A stretch of 36,366 nucleotides of DNA. Source: a virus. The notes under the pieces are model-generated. The model was not told where the DNA came from and did not search any database. It was given only the letters and a program-made list of their open reading frames with translations. This document shows, piece after piece, positions 13,820-22,048 of the stretch. The translations under genes and the position numbers were made by a program. How positions within the stretch are numbered: position 1 is the first letter of the stretch; each line of letters opens with the position of its first letter. The stretch is from positions 1 to 36,366 of the IMG/VR virus record IMGVR_UViG_3300050014_000178. One strand, 5' to 3'.

Positions 13820-15879
13820 TGTCTGTAACTAAACCAGTAAGTGTTCCTAAAAAAGACATCACTAGCATTGATATTACTGGGTTTTCTGGGGGTCTTAACC
13901 TTCTCGAAGGTGCGACTGGAAACCAGATAGTTGGAGGCGTCAATGTTGAAGCTACTCCAGATGGATTCTTAGTACCTACTAAATCTCAGCAAAAATGGCT
14001 ACCTGATACAGTCGGGGTTAGCTACCAGAAATTCCCAGCATTTTTCGGAACTGATATTACCTACTACACCGCAGATAACGGCAAAATTAAGTGGTGCAAA
14101 GAAGCCGATAGTTCTTGGACCGATTGTGGTGGATCTAACTCAGTTACCACTGGTGTCGGCATTAAAACCACATTTTTGCGCGTTTTAGACGTTCTATTGG
14201 TTATGAACGGCACCGACAAATTATGTTACGTTGACCTAGCTACTAAGAATGTCGTCAAATGGACGGCCATTGCAGACCCTACAACGGCTCTCACAGCGGT
14301 TCTAACTGGCGCAGCACTAACTGGTACAACTTATAAGATTTACTATGGCTACACGTTCTCTAGTGCAACTGGGGAGACAAAACTTAATACTATATTGACG
14401 CAAAGCATTGGTAAAACTCGCGATCAGTGGGCACCAGCGACTGAGTATATTACTCTTACCCGCCCAGCCGGTATCCCAGTTGGAGCAAAATGTTGGAATT
14501 TATATATCGCTTTGGCATCAAACGGTGGCACTATTCAAACCACAGACATGATGGCTTTGGCTACTGGTATCGACATGAATACAGTCAGCGTTGTCGATGA
14601 TGGCACTTTGTCTATAGATATTGGCCGCGGCAACCCACCATCAGACAACAGCACTGATGGCCCAATCGTCACTCACGGCTTAGAGGCATCGGGACGCCCA
14701 GTATTGTTCGGTGACATCGTCAACCCAGAAAACGTCTGGATTGGTGGCGACGGCGAATACGCCCTCGATTTTTCACCTTCCCACGGTGGTTTCCGATCGA
14801 CTCCGAGCAAGGGCACTAACTTCTACCCTACGAGCGTTATCGGGTTCCGTAACGGTCAAGGCATCCCTTCGTTGACGATTCTATTTAGCAACACTGAAGG
14901 CATCTCTAAACAGGCAACTCTTGAACAACAGACAATCACTTACGGCAACCAATCCGCAGTCGTTTGGAGTGTCACAGAACAGAACTATGGTGCTGCGGGT
15001 GTTGCATCATCTTATGGAGTTATCAACTATAAGGGAGCGCTATCGTTCCCATCGACTGATGGTTTCATGTCAATGATTACCAAACCGACCCTACAGAACG
15101 TGCTTACTACTGTTGATATTGATAAAAATATTAAAGATTATGTCCAACGAATCAATGTTGGTGCCTTACCTGAGATTGTTGGTACGGCATGGGGCAATAA
15201 ATTGTTCTGGATTGTCCCAGCAAACGGTTTCACAACCCCTAACGAAATACTGATTTGTGACCAAAACCTAAATGGGGCTTGGTTCAATGTAGCTGTCCCA
15301 GCTCAATGGATCGGGACTGTATCGCCACTATCTAGCCCAGCCTTCGTCTATATATGCCAAGGCAATCAAACGCTTAAACTAGCCGAATCATTCGGTACGG
15401 TTAACTTTAAGGGCGCTGGAGCCACTACCTTCCCAACAGGCGCAACTGGAGCGTGGATCGGTATAAACGACGCCAGAAACGCTTTTAAGGCTGTTGTACA
15501 AACTATGTTTGACTTCCGCAACCTGATTGGTGATGTCACTATCGGCGTAAATTATCGTAATGAAAACGGCAAAGTTAAGACTAAGCAAAAGCTATTCCAC
15601 GGTCCACAATATGTCCAGTCAGCATCCGGCGGATGGTCTGACCCTCAATATGTCTACGACAGTAATCTAGCCACTCCAGCCACCTGGTCAGCCATAGCGC
15701 AAATCGATGCCACAGCAACAGCTGTAACTGGTATCAACAAGCGCATACCGCTCCGAATGGATGTTTTGGCGTCAGAATTACAGCTGTGGTATGAGACCCC
15801 AGACGGTTTTTGTAACTATTTATTCAGGGGTGTATCTTACGAGGGCGTAAACTTAGGAATTAAGCCGGATTTACGGTAG
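13819..15879 (+). CDS. Tail nozzle / stabilisation-like protein (686 aa)
   Basis: A 686-residue protein, mostly beta structure. Near the N-terminus, DITGFSGGLNLLEG is followed by GGVNVEATPDGFL, the pattern seen at the start of many podoviral nozzle or DNA-stabilisation proteins, which form a beta-propeller under the portal. Later segments (VLLVMNGTDKLCYV, ENVWIGGDGEYALDF) alternate strands and turns like propeller blades. It lies between the adaptor-like and portal genes. No catalytic domain. It could also be another tail-hub protein. Confidence 0.6.
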   Translation: MSVTKPVSVPKKDITSIDITGFSGGLNLLEGATGNQIVGGVNVEATPDGFLVPTKSQQKWLPDTVGVSYQKFPAFFGTDITYYTADNGKIKWCKEADSSWTDCGGSNSVTTGVGIKTTFLRVLDVLLVMNGTDKLCYVDLATKNVVKWTAIADPTTALTAVLTGAALTGTTYKIYYGYTFSSATGETKLNTILTQSIGKTRDQWAPATEYITLTRPAGIPVGAKCWNLYIALASNGGTIQTTDMMALATGIDMNTVSVVDDGTLSIDIGRGNPPSDNSTDGPIVTHGLEASGRPVLFGDIVNPENVWIGGDGEYALDFSPSHGGFRSTPSKGTNFYPTSVIGFRNGQGIPSLTILFSNTEGISKQATLEQQTITYGNQSAVVWSVTEQNYGAAGVASSYGVINYKGALSFPSTDGFMSMITKPTLQNVLTTVDIDKNIKDYVQRINVGALPEIVGTAWGNKLFWIVPANGFTTPNEILICDQNLNGAWFNVAVPAQWIGTVSPLSSPAFVYICQGNQTLKLAESFGTVNFKGAGATTFPTGATGAWIGINDARNAFKAVVQTMFDFRNLIGDVTIGVNYRNENGKVKTKQKLFHGPQYVQSASGGWSDPQYVYDSNLATPATWSAIAQIDATATAVTGINKRIPLRMDVLASELQLWYETPDGFCNYLFRGVSYEGVNLGIKPDLR

Positions 15880-15902
15880 AATAGAAAGCATAAGGAGAAA
15901 AT

Positions 15903-17723
15903 ATGTATCAAGATGTCGACATGGAAATTCTCGTCCAGGAATGGCGAAAAAGCAAGCAGTTTGTAGATAACTATACTATTGATTTCAAGGATCTTGATTC
16001 AATTACTGATGGTATTCCGCTAAGTCGAGACAAGAATTCACCATTTGTTGGTGATACGACTCTCCCAGGGTATGTCCGCTCTATCCCTCGCGCATCCATC
16101 CAGCAACTACCAGTATTCGCTGTACAAGTTAACGGTTCAAAGAATAACATCCCAGCTATTGTTAGCACCTTCCTGTTGCGACGCAGAGTATTTAACCAGG
16201 ACACCTTCGGCAAGGGGTTGCTCTCAACCCTACAAATCGGTGGTGAACAAGCTATTTCTCACGGTTATGCACCATTTATGTGCGCTACAGGGTCAATGTA
16301 TGATGAATTCGGCACTACGATGAAACTTCTTCACTATTCGAACGTAGCCCCAGAGCCAGGTATCCAAGACACTAACGAATCTGGTTATTTTTACGTTGAT
16401 GCTGATTTGACTAAATCTCGCGTCCAAAAGATTCTAGCAGCTGCTTTGAATAACCCTAATACTACTTGGGACGTTGACGCCTTAAAAGAGTTGTTAGAAA
16501 TGGACCCAATCGGCGCTGATTATACTAAGTACCAACCAGTTAGTCGACAGACCTATTCTGCCCTTAAAACAGGCACTAATACCTATAAATTCTCAACTCG
16601 ATATGAAGTCGGTAAGGGTGGAAAATTTGTTACATTTTGTCCTCAGTTAACCGAAAAAGCCCTCCGTGTTATTAAAAATAACAGTAAATTCGGCTATCCT
16701 AGAGTCCAACTATTGGTTATTGATCCAGCCCCATTGACACCATTTGGTACCAGCCGTGTTCGTCTAGCCAGCCCAAATTACAATATAATGAACGTATTTT
16801 ACCAAAATGTCGCCAGTATGTTGCTTCTAAATAGCAAACCACCACTGTTAAAACGTGGTCGGTTCACTGGCCCAGTCCAGCTTAAATCTGGCACCGTTTG
16901 GGAGACTGTCGACCAAAACGCATCTGTTGAACTAAAAGAACTTAGCAACTCAACACTTGAGCACTTCGTTCCATTTGCCGAATACTTTGTCGGTCAGATA
17001 CAAAACATTATGGGTGTCCCACAATCGACCACAACATCCAGTAAAACTGCTCCAGGCGTTAAAGCCCAACAAGCTACTGAAAGCCTATCCACTAATCAGC
17101 TGACTAATATTATGGAGAATTTCGTTCGCCAGTATGGTCTAGTTGCGCTTGATACTCTGATTTGTGACCAATCCGGCGAAGTCCAGTTGATACTAGATGA
17201 TGAAGCTGCTGAAGATATCAACCGCATTGCTCCAGGCACAGTCGGCGACGATAACAAGCTAACCATCGTATGGGAAGACTTCTATAACGGTATCAATGAC
17301 TGGTCAGTCGACATCGAAATGAGCATGGGCAAGGACGAAATGGATGAAAAGATGCGCGCTGATCTACAGGATATGTTGACCACTATGTTGCAAAACTCAG
17401 CTACGCTTACCCCAGAAATGGCCGCTAAGACTAACGAGCTTATGGATATGCTAATGCAGAAAAAAGTCCCACAACTTAGCCGTATCAATAAACTTGCCCC
17501 ACCAGTACCAACTGCGGATACGACCAAGGGCGCTCCAGCTCCTAAGTCACCATCTGAGTCGATTACCTTCAAAGACGCTGCCACACTAGGCTACACCGAC
17601 GCCGCTGGCGCAATGCTTGAACAGGCTGGTTTACCATCCACAAAAGCTGTCCCAGCCACCCCTCCAATCATGCCAGCAACTCAAAAACCAATCGCCCCAA
17701 TTCCTTCCCCACAGATACAATAA
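15903..17723 (+). CDS. Portal protein (606 aa)
   Basis: The portal dodecamer forms the DNA channel at one vertex of the capsid and docks the terminase. Size (606 aa), gene position just before the scaffold, and layout fit: an N-terminal alpha/beta part, a helical middle with HFVPFAEYFVGQIQNIMGVP followed by Ser/Thr and ATESLSTNQL (the crown or clip-to-stem region of portals), and an acidic, Pro/Ala-rich C-terminal tail. The helix ending IMGVPxSTT is a hallmark of podoviral portals. Ribosome site AAGGAG lies eight bases before the ATG. Confidence 0.8.
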   Translation: MYQDVDMEILVQEWRKSKQFVDNYTIDFKDLDSITDGIPLSRDKNSPFVGDTTLPGYVRSIPRASIQQLPVFAVQVNGSKNNIPAIVSTFLLRRRVFNQDTFGKGLLSTLQIGGEQAISHGYAPFMCATGSMYDEFGTTMKLLHYSNVAPEPGIQDTNESGYFYVDADLTKSRVQKILAAALNNPNTTWDVDALKELLEMDPIGADYTKYQPVSRQTYSALKTGTNTYKFSTRYEVGKGGKFVTFCPQLTEKALRVIKNNSKFGYPRVQLLVIDPAPLTPFGTSRVRLASPNYNIMNVFYQNVASMLLLNSKPPLLKRGRFTGPVQLKSGTVWETVDQNASVELKELSNSTLEHFVPFAEYFVGQIQNIMGVPQSTTTSSKTAPGVKAQQATESLSTNQLTNIMENFVRQYGLVALDTLICDQSGEVQLILDDEAAEDINRIAPGTVGDDNKLTIVWEDFYNGINDWSVDIEMSMGKDEMDEKMRADLQDMLTTMLQNSATLTPEMAAKTNELMDMLMQKKVPQLSRINKLAPPVPTADTTKGAPAPKSPSESITFKDAATLGYTDAAGAMLEQAGLPSTKAVPATPPIMPATQKPIAPIPSPQIQ

Positions 17724-17728
17724 AGTTG

Positions 17729-17757
17729 TTGACGGCATAACCATAATGGTATATACT
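17729..17757 (+). promoter_or_regulatory. Sigma70-type promoter before the scaffold cluster
   Basis: TTGACG (17729-17734) and TATACT (17752-17757) are exactly 17 bp apart, one of the best promoter matches in the window. The -10 box ends seven bases before the ATG at 17765, so the transcript would begin on or next to the start codon (leaderless). Confidence 0.7.
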
Positions 17758-17764
17758 CCGTATT

Positions 17765-18058
17765 ATGGAGAACGACGAAGAAGTCCCTATTTTCTCATTG
17801 CAAGCAAGCGTAGGAGAAGCACCAAAAGTAACGCCGCAGGATGAAGCGGATTACTCGACTATCGCTCGTATAAAAGAAATAGTTGTCGGTTCAATCGCGG
17901 ACTGTAGTGATATTCGTATTATTGACTTGAACCATCCGAAACTTTCAGCTGAGCAACAGGTATTGGCATACCAATTCGTACTCGAAAACACATTACTCCC
18001 CCTACAAGCGACAATCGAAACAACGATTGATAATATAAATTCACAGTATAAACAGTAG
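17765..18058 (+). CDS. Small hypothetical protein in head-assembly cluster (97 aa)
   Basis: An acidic 97-residue protein starting MENDEEVPIFSLQAS with a helical C-terminal half (LPLQATIETTIDNINS). No ribosome site precedes the ATG, and a strong promoter ends seven bases upstream, so a leaderless mRNA is likely. Ten bases separate it from the scaffold gene. It may assist capsid assembly, but nothing in the sequence proves this. A terminase small subunit is not visible in the window, so this gene is one possible candidate for a divergent version. Confidence 0.7.
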   Translation: MENDEEVPIFSLQASVGEAPKVTPQDEADYSTIARIKEIVVGSIADCSDIRIIDLNHPKLSAEQQVLAYQFVLENTLLPLQATIETTIDNINSQYKQ

Positions 18059-18069
18059 GAGGGTTAGTA

Positions 18070-19053
18070 GTGGACGAAGACAAAACAAACACAGCTACCA
18101 TCGACGAGGACAAAGAGTGGGCAGATGCTCTTGACGAATTCTCTGGTGGGGCTGTTAAAGACGATAAAGCCGTCGAGGACAAAAAAGATGGATCTAATAC
18201 CGACGATAAAGCTACCGGTGATGACAAAAAAGTCGAAGATAATTCTGCTGTCGACGCCGCGGGGGATAAATCCGTGGGCGACGATGTTTCGACAAAGGAT
18301 GCTGATGGAAAGTCGGACACCAAAGTTGAAGATGTCGCCAGCGCCGAAGACGCGTTAACCCCTAAAACGGTACGCGAGACGCGGGCTATCCAGCGGGAGT
18401 ATGCCGCTGAAGAGAAGGCCATGCGTGACGATATCCGCAAGGAACTGTTCGATGGTGTCACTAATACGATATATGATGCCGATGGTGATCCTGTCCGAAC
18501 AATCGAAGATGTTATGAAATTGACCAATCCAGTCACTAAAACGACTGAGTTACCAGAGGGTCGACCGTTTACCCAGGATGAAGCTGCGGCATGGCTATTG
18601 CAAGCCCAACAGTATAAAAATCAAACAGTCGCAACTGTCGAGAAACAGATTGAAGAAATCGCTGATACGAACTTATCTCTCAAAGACCAAGTCGAAAATA
18701 TCCGTGAAAAGTATGGGGAGTTTTTGAAAACCCACCCTGATATTCGCGATGAGATTTGGGCAGAGTATAAAGAGACTATGACCACAGATGCAAAGACTGG
18801 GTATATCACAAAAGCCCCTGTTAACATGGAGAGATTTTACGACGTATCGCTAAAAGGGCATATACAGACTGAAACTCAACTTGCCGACAAAACGGCTGCT
18901 GAGCAAGCTGCTGAGAAGGCGAAAGAAGAGACCAAAAAAGTTCAAACTCGCACCGACAGAGAAGATATATTTTCAGCCGGTAAAAGTGATACAGGCAGCA
19001 AAGAGGATAACGAGTGGTCCAAAGCCGCTGATGCCTACTATAATAATAAGTAA
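18070..19053 (+). CDS. Scaffolding protein (327 aa)
   Basis: Starts at GTG 18070 with AGGAGGG upstream. The first 110 residues are extremely acidic and disordered (repeated DDK, VEDK, GDD). The remainder is charged and helical (KQIEEIADTNLSLKDQVENI) and ends in a basic/polar tail. A highly charged helical protein with a disordered N-terminus, placed between portal and capsid genes, is the classic profile of a phage scaffold that directs procapsid assembly and leaves afterwards. No protease motif is seen, so release without cleavage is likely. Confidence 0.75.
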   Translation: MDEDKTNTATIDEDKEWADALDEFSGGAVKDDKAVEDKKDGSNTDDKATGDDKKVEDNSAVDAAGDKSVGDDVSTKDADGKSDTKVEDVASAEDALTPKTVRETRAIQREYAAEEKAMRDDIRKELFDGVTNTIYDADGDPVRTIEDVMKLTNPVTKTTELPEGRPFTQDEAAAWLLQAQQYKNQTVATVEKQIEEIADTNLSLKDQVENIREKYGEFLKTHPDIRDEIWAEYKETMTTDAKTGYITKAPVNMERFYDVSLKGHIQTETQLADKTAAEQAAEKAKEETKKVQTRTDREDIFSAGKSDTGSKEDNEWSKAADAYYNNK

Positions 19054-19065
19054 AAGGAGTAAATT

Positions 19066-19446
19066 ATGTCTATAAAATTCTACAATATCAATAGTGGTGA
19101 AGAGCGAGTCGCTGAGACTGAGCCAATGATTGCAGCACTATATAACTCAGGCGATATGTCGCCAAATGCCCATCAAGGGCAGGATTTCGGCTGGAGGTTA
19201 GCCCCTGAAGTCGTAGTCCAGCTTAAAAAGATGCGATCAAATGAACGCATTATGCGGACTATTTCCGAACGATACCACTTGGTCGATGGTGTATCGGACA
19301 CGGATATCCTACGTTATATTTCAGCTGAGGCGGCTTATAAAGCTAAGCAAGTTGAAGAAGAGCAGGATCATACCGACGAATATAATCAAAAAATAGCTGA
19401 ATTGTCTAAGACCAAAACAGCTAATAAAGTTGAGGAGACAAAGTAA
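19066..19446 (+). CDS. Hypothetical head-cluster protein (126 aa)
   Basis: Begins MSIKFYNINSGEERV, has a predicted alpha/beta centre (GWRLAPEVVVQLKKMRSNER) and a charged helical tail (EEEQDHTDEYNQKIAEL). AAGGAG precedes the ATG, and the stop shares a base with the following ATG. It lies between scaffold and large terminase. A terminase small subunit or head completion role is conceivable but no diagnostic motif is visible. Expressed with the scaffold. Confidence 0.7.
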   Translation: MSIKFYNINSGEERVAETEPMIAALYNSGDMSPNAHQGQDFGWRLAPEVVVQLKKMRSNERIMRTISERYHLVDGVSDTDILRYISAEAAYKAKQVEEEQDHTDEYNQKIAELSKTKTANKVEETK

Positions 19447-19661
19447 TGGCAACACCTGAAAACGAAGAAGTAACAACACCTGAAGTAACTGCCCCTGTTG
19501 AAGAGGTAACTGCTACAGTTGAAGCGCCTGTTGAGGCTAAAGTCACTGTTAAAAAGGGCAAGACTGAAAAAGAGTTTGACCCTGTAGAATATGGTCAGCA
19601 AGAAGCTGCCAAAAATCACGCAGCTGAAGTTGCTGCTAATAAGTTGGCGAATAAAAGTTAG
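19446..19661 (+). CDS. Low-complexity Val/Glu/Pro-rich protein (71 aa)
   Basis: The N-terminal half is a run of TPEVTAPVEEVTATVEAPVE-type repeats, an elongated disordered segment. The C-terminal half is basic to neutral and helical (EYGQQEAAKNHAAEVAANK). Coupled to the preceding gene by TAATG. Its last 26 bases overlap the 3' end of the oppositely oriented terminase gene. It could be a minor scaffold component or capsid decoration. No homology is recognised. Confidence 0.6.
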   Translation: MATPENEEVTTPEVTAPVEEVTATVEAPVEAKVTVKKGKTEKEFDPVEYGQQEAAKNHAAEVAANKLANKS

Positions 19662-20979
19662 TCGCTACTGATTCGGATTGATATCCGTCAGCGTAAGATT
19701 CCTGCCCGATGTACATCTGGCAGGTTTTTTCGTCGAACTCTTGTTCGATCGCAACGAACATATACCTTACACAGTCGGCGGCATGGCTCTCGGTTTTGTG
19801 GTCTGGCCCTTCGTAATCCCCAGTTAATGGGTTGAATTTGCGCCTATAAATACGCAACTTGCGGACTAGCTCACTGGTCGTCTCGACGTCAAACAGCGTC
19901 TTGTCCAGCCCCTTCACAACCCTCTCAATACCAGTTTCGCGCGACTCGCGGGTTAACAATGAGCTGTTAAGCAGACCATAATCTCGCAGTTTCTCGATGC
20001 GCTGAACAGCCTCAATATCTCGGACTGACCCATCGTGTGGCCAGAAGTGCCATTTATAGTTGTATGGTTTATTGATAACAAACTTAACTATTTTCTCTAG
20101 TCCGATATCGTGGGTTTCAAAATAATCGATTATTCTTGGTCGATTATCATAATATTGGAAGAACACAACAGCCGTGCTATCACTCATACCCAAATCCCAT
20201 GCCGTATAGACTGGGTATTTTTTGTTGTATGGGTAGTGCCCGATGTTGCCTTTTTCTTCGATAATACTAAGTATATTACCGTAGTATGAGGTCGATGACG
20301 CTTGACCCCAGTCGCACATAAATTCTTGTTGGTAGAAGAAGTCGTTGCCGTTCTTTTCAATGGATTTACGGCGTAGTCGTTCTAGCGCCTCTTGGCTTAG
20401 ATACTCATCAGCTGTGACGCGGGAAGCGTATTCTTGTGGGTCTTTAAGCGCGCTATCAAACATAATTTTGAATGTTCCACCGCTGATACCGTCAATTTTA
20501 GGGGTGCTTTGAATGATTATCTGACCACCGTTAACCTCAACGATAGGCACGACGACGTCGTATGCGGCGCTGTCGATATCAACGAATTCCGAGAATATAT
20601 AGATTTTACCGTTGGCTCCACGGAGGGCATCAGGGTCGCCAGCACCAAGGACTTGGAAAGTCGAGCCGTTAATGAGGGTCAGTTTCATGTCGGTATTGTT
20701 GCGGTTGGCGACAAGCTGGGAGGGGATGTGATCCATCGTTTTGAAACCATCGTTCTCGACGTTGTCCCAGAACGCGTCCTTGCCTTGTTGTTTAGTCGGG
20801 AATACCAGCACCACATTCATCGGTGATTCGACCATCTTTTTGACGGCATAGTTGAAACAAGTCAAATCCTTACCACCACGGCGCGACCAACATAAGACTG
20901 CTAGTTTTGCTCCGGCTTCCATTGCTTGCATGAACTCCTCTTGGTACCAACGCGGAGTGAAGTTTACTGGTATCTGCAT
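19636..20979 (-). CDS. terL: Terminase large subunit (447 aa), on the opposite strand to the virion genes
   Basis: The motor and nuclease that package DNA into the procapsid through the portal. ATPase part: an adenine-binding RWYQ motif at residues 10-13, Walker A SRRGGKD at 32-38, an LRGA coupling region at 119-122, and a Walker B ending IFSE (129-131), where Ser replaces the usual Asp, as in many terminases. Nuclease part: AWDLGMSDST at about 265 and a final acidic SHAADCVRYMF. The gene points against all neighbouring virion genes. It overlaps the 71-aa gene tail to tail and shares a divergent promoter region with the capsid gene. No ribosome site precedes the ATG. Confidence 0.95.
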   Translation of the reverse strand: MQIPVNFTPRWYQEEFMQAMEAGAKLAVLCWSRRGGKDLTCFNYAVKKMVESPMNVVLVFPTKQQGKDAFWDNVENDGFKTMDHIPSQLVANRNNTDMKLTLINGSTFQVLGAGDPDALRGANGKIYIFSEFVDIDSAAYDVVVPIVEVNGGQIIIQSTPKIDGISGGTFKIMFDSALKDPQEYASRVTADEYLSQEALERLRRKSIEKNGNDFFYQQEFMCDWGQASSTSYYGNILSIIEEKGNIGHYPYNKKYPVYTAWDLGMSDSTAVVFFQYYDNRPRIIDYFETHDIGLEKIVKFVINKPYNYKWHFWPHDGSVRDIEAVQRIEKLRDYGLLNSSLLTRESRETGIERVVKGLDKTLFDVETTSELVRKLRIYRRKFNPLTGDYEGPDHKTESHAADCVRYMFVAIEQEFDEKTCQMYIGQESYADGYQSESVATNFYSPTY

Positions 20980-20990
20980 ATCATAATATT

Positions 20991-21018
20991 AGCATAAAAG
21001 CTATTGCTTTAACCACAA
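20991..21018 (-). promoter_or_regulatory. Terminase promoter candidate
   Basis: On the minus strand, TTGTGG (21018-21013) and TATGCT (20996-20991) are 16 bp apart. The -10 box ends 11 bases before the terminase ATG, which has no ribosome site, so the mRNA leader would be only a few bases. It overlaps the divergent capsid promoter, so the two may compete. Confidence 0.45.
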
Positions 21019-21033
21019 CACTTGATTTATACT
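21004..21033 (+). promoter_or_regulatory. Major capsid promoter
   Basis: TTGCTT (21004-21009) and TATACT (21028-21033) are 18 bp apart; an alternative TATAAA lies at 21033-21038. The start would give a leader of about 35 nt carrying AGGAG (21061-21065) nine bases before the capsid ATG. With the terminator at 21960 it makes the capsid gene a single-gene unit. Confidence 0.55.
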
Positions 21034-21074
21034 ATAAACGGAAACTTAAATTTTGATAATAGGAGAACTTTATC

Positions 21075-21938
21075 ATGGCATATGGAACAAAAACTGTCAG
21101 TATAATGGATATACCACTAAGCGTTAGCTCAGTCGTTACCCCTTACCTTGGCGACAACGGTTATAAATTTGAAGGCTCGAACGTCATTCGTGTCCTGTCA
21201 GTATCAAACGGAACATTAGCAGACTATAACGAAGCTGATGCAGCAGCCCCATTCGGCGCAGCTACTTTGGTTGCCCCAGCTGAGCAACTGTTGACTCTTG
21301 CTTATAACAAGTCAATGTTAATGCGTATCCAGAACACTCAGATCCAAGATATCCCTGTCAGTCAATTTGCCAAGCAAGTTGCGTTACAGCAATGTGACCA
21401 GGTATTCGTACCAGCGCATGATGCTTACTCAATCGGTAAGATCTACGCAGCCCGCCCAGTTGGAAACCGACAGTACATCCAGTTAATCGGTACCGGCACA
21501 GTTCCTACGGAAGTTGCTAAATACTTCAGCCGTATGGTTAACAAAGCCCGAACTGGTGGCGCAACCCTTTCGAACATAGTAGCTTGGGTTGGTTACGAAT
21601 ATGCAACTCTTATCAAAGATAAAATCAACTTTACCGGTTCTGACGCAGGTTACACTGACGGCAAAAACGGCTACATCGGCAAATTGGCTGGTGTGAAAGT
21701 TGTCGAAGTTCCTGATGCCTACCTTGGCGGTGCTACGATTTATGCTATTGCGGCTGATAAAAACGCAGTTGTCAACGTCACCCCTAAGATGGACCCAAGT
21801 GCTGGTGGCATGGTTGTCATCGACAAAGTACCTGGATTCAGCGGTGTTGAGATTCAACTTCGTGACCGATCAGACACATTCGTATTGAACAAAAAGGTCG
21901 ACTCTATTGCGAGCCTTGAAGAGGATCCAGCTGCCTAG
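21075..21938 (+). CDS. Major capsid protein (287 aa)
   Basis: The shell subunit. Its 287 residues fit a compact HK97-fold protein. The second half, GKLAGVKVVEVPDAYLGG followed by TIYAIAADKNAV and VIDKVPGFSGVEIQLRDRSD, is the strand-rich A/P-domain pattern of phage coat proteins, in which a bound region is named 'GVKVVEVPD'. Expression signals are strong: its own promoter, AGGAG ribosome site and a GAAA-tetraloop terminator, fitting the most abundant virion protein. It lies beside the terminase and after the scaffold. The exact capsid family is not certain by eye. Confidence 0.8.
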   Translation: MAYGTKTVSIMDIPLSVSSVVTPYLGDNGYKFEGSNVIRVLSVSNGTLADYNEADAAAPFGAATLVAPAEQLLTLAYNKSMLMRIQNTQIQDIPVSQFAKQVALQQCDQVFVPAHDAYSIGKIYAARPVGNRQYIQLIGTGTVPTEVAKYFSRMVNKARTGGATLSNIVAWVGYEYATLIKDKINFTGSDAGYTDGKNGYIGKLAGVKVVEVPDAYLGGATIYAIAADKNAVVNVTPKMDPSAGGMVVIDKVPGFSGVEIQLRDRSDTFVLNKKVDSIASLEEDPAA

Positions 21939-21950
21939 TCTAACGACTAG
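21935..21950. other. Small hairpin over the capsid stop codon
   Basis: CTAGTC (21935-21940) and GACTAG (21945-21950) flank a 4-nt loop, and the capsid stop TAG lies in the first arm. With the terminator ten bases further on it may stabilise the 3' end of the capsid mRNA. Confidence 0.4.
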
Positions 21951-21959
21951 CTTACTGGT

Positions 21960-21990
21960 AGAGGAGTCAGAAATGGCTCCTCTTCTTTAT
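21960..21990 (+). terminator. Intrinsic terminator after the capsid gene
   Basis: AGAGGAGTCA (21960-21969) pairs with TGGCTCCTCT (21974-21983) through ten pairs, one of them a G-U wobble, closed by a GAAA tetraloop and followed by TCTTTATT. This ends the capsid transcript before the appendage promoter. Confidence 0.85.
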
Positions 21991-22012
21991 TATGGTTATC
22001 GTAATATATTCA

Positions 22013-22021
22013 TGATATAAT
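22013..22021 (+). promoter_or_regulatory. Extended -10 promoter for the appendage genes
   Basis: TG-A-TATAAT (22013-22021) lies 27 bases upstream of the GTG at 22049. The ATGATATAAT core, with CGTAAT shortly upstream, matches the virion-block promoter at 7294-7302, suggesting co-regulated late promoters. Confidence 0.6.
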
Positions 22022-22048
22022 ACAGACAAAATAGAGGGGGTTTTCACC

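Noticed and set aside
17919-18536. 205-codon serine-rich frame opposite the scaffold gene
   Set aside because: It is a shadow of the Asp/Lys-rich scaffold coding sequence, with no promoter or ribosome site.
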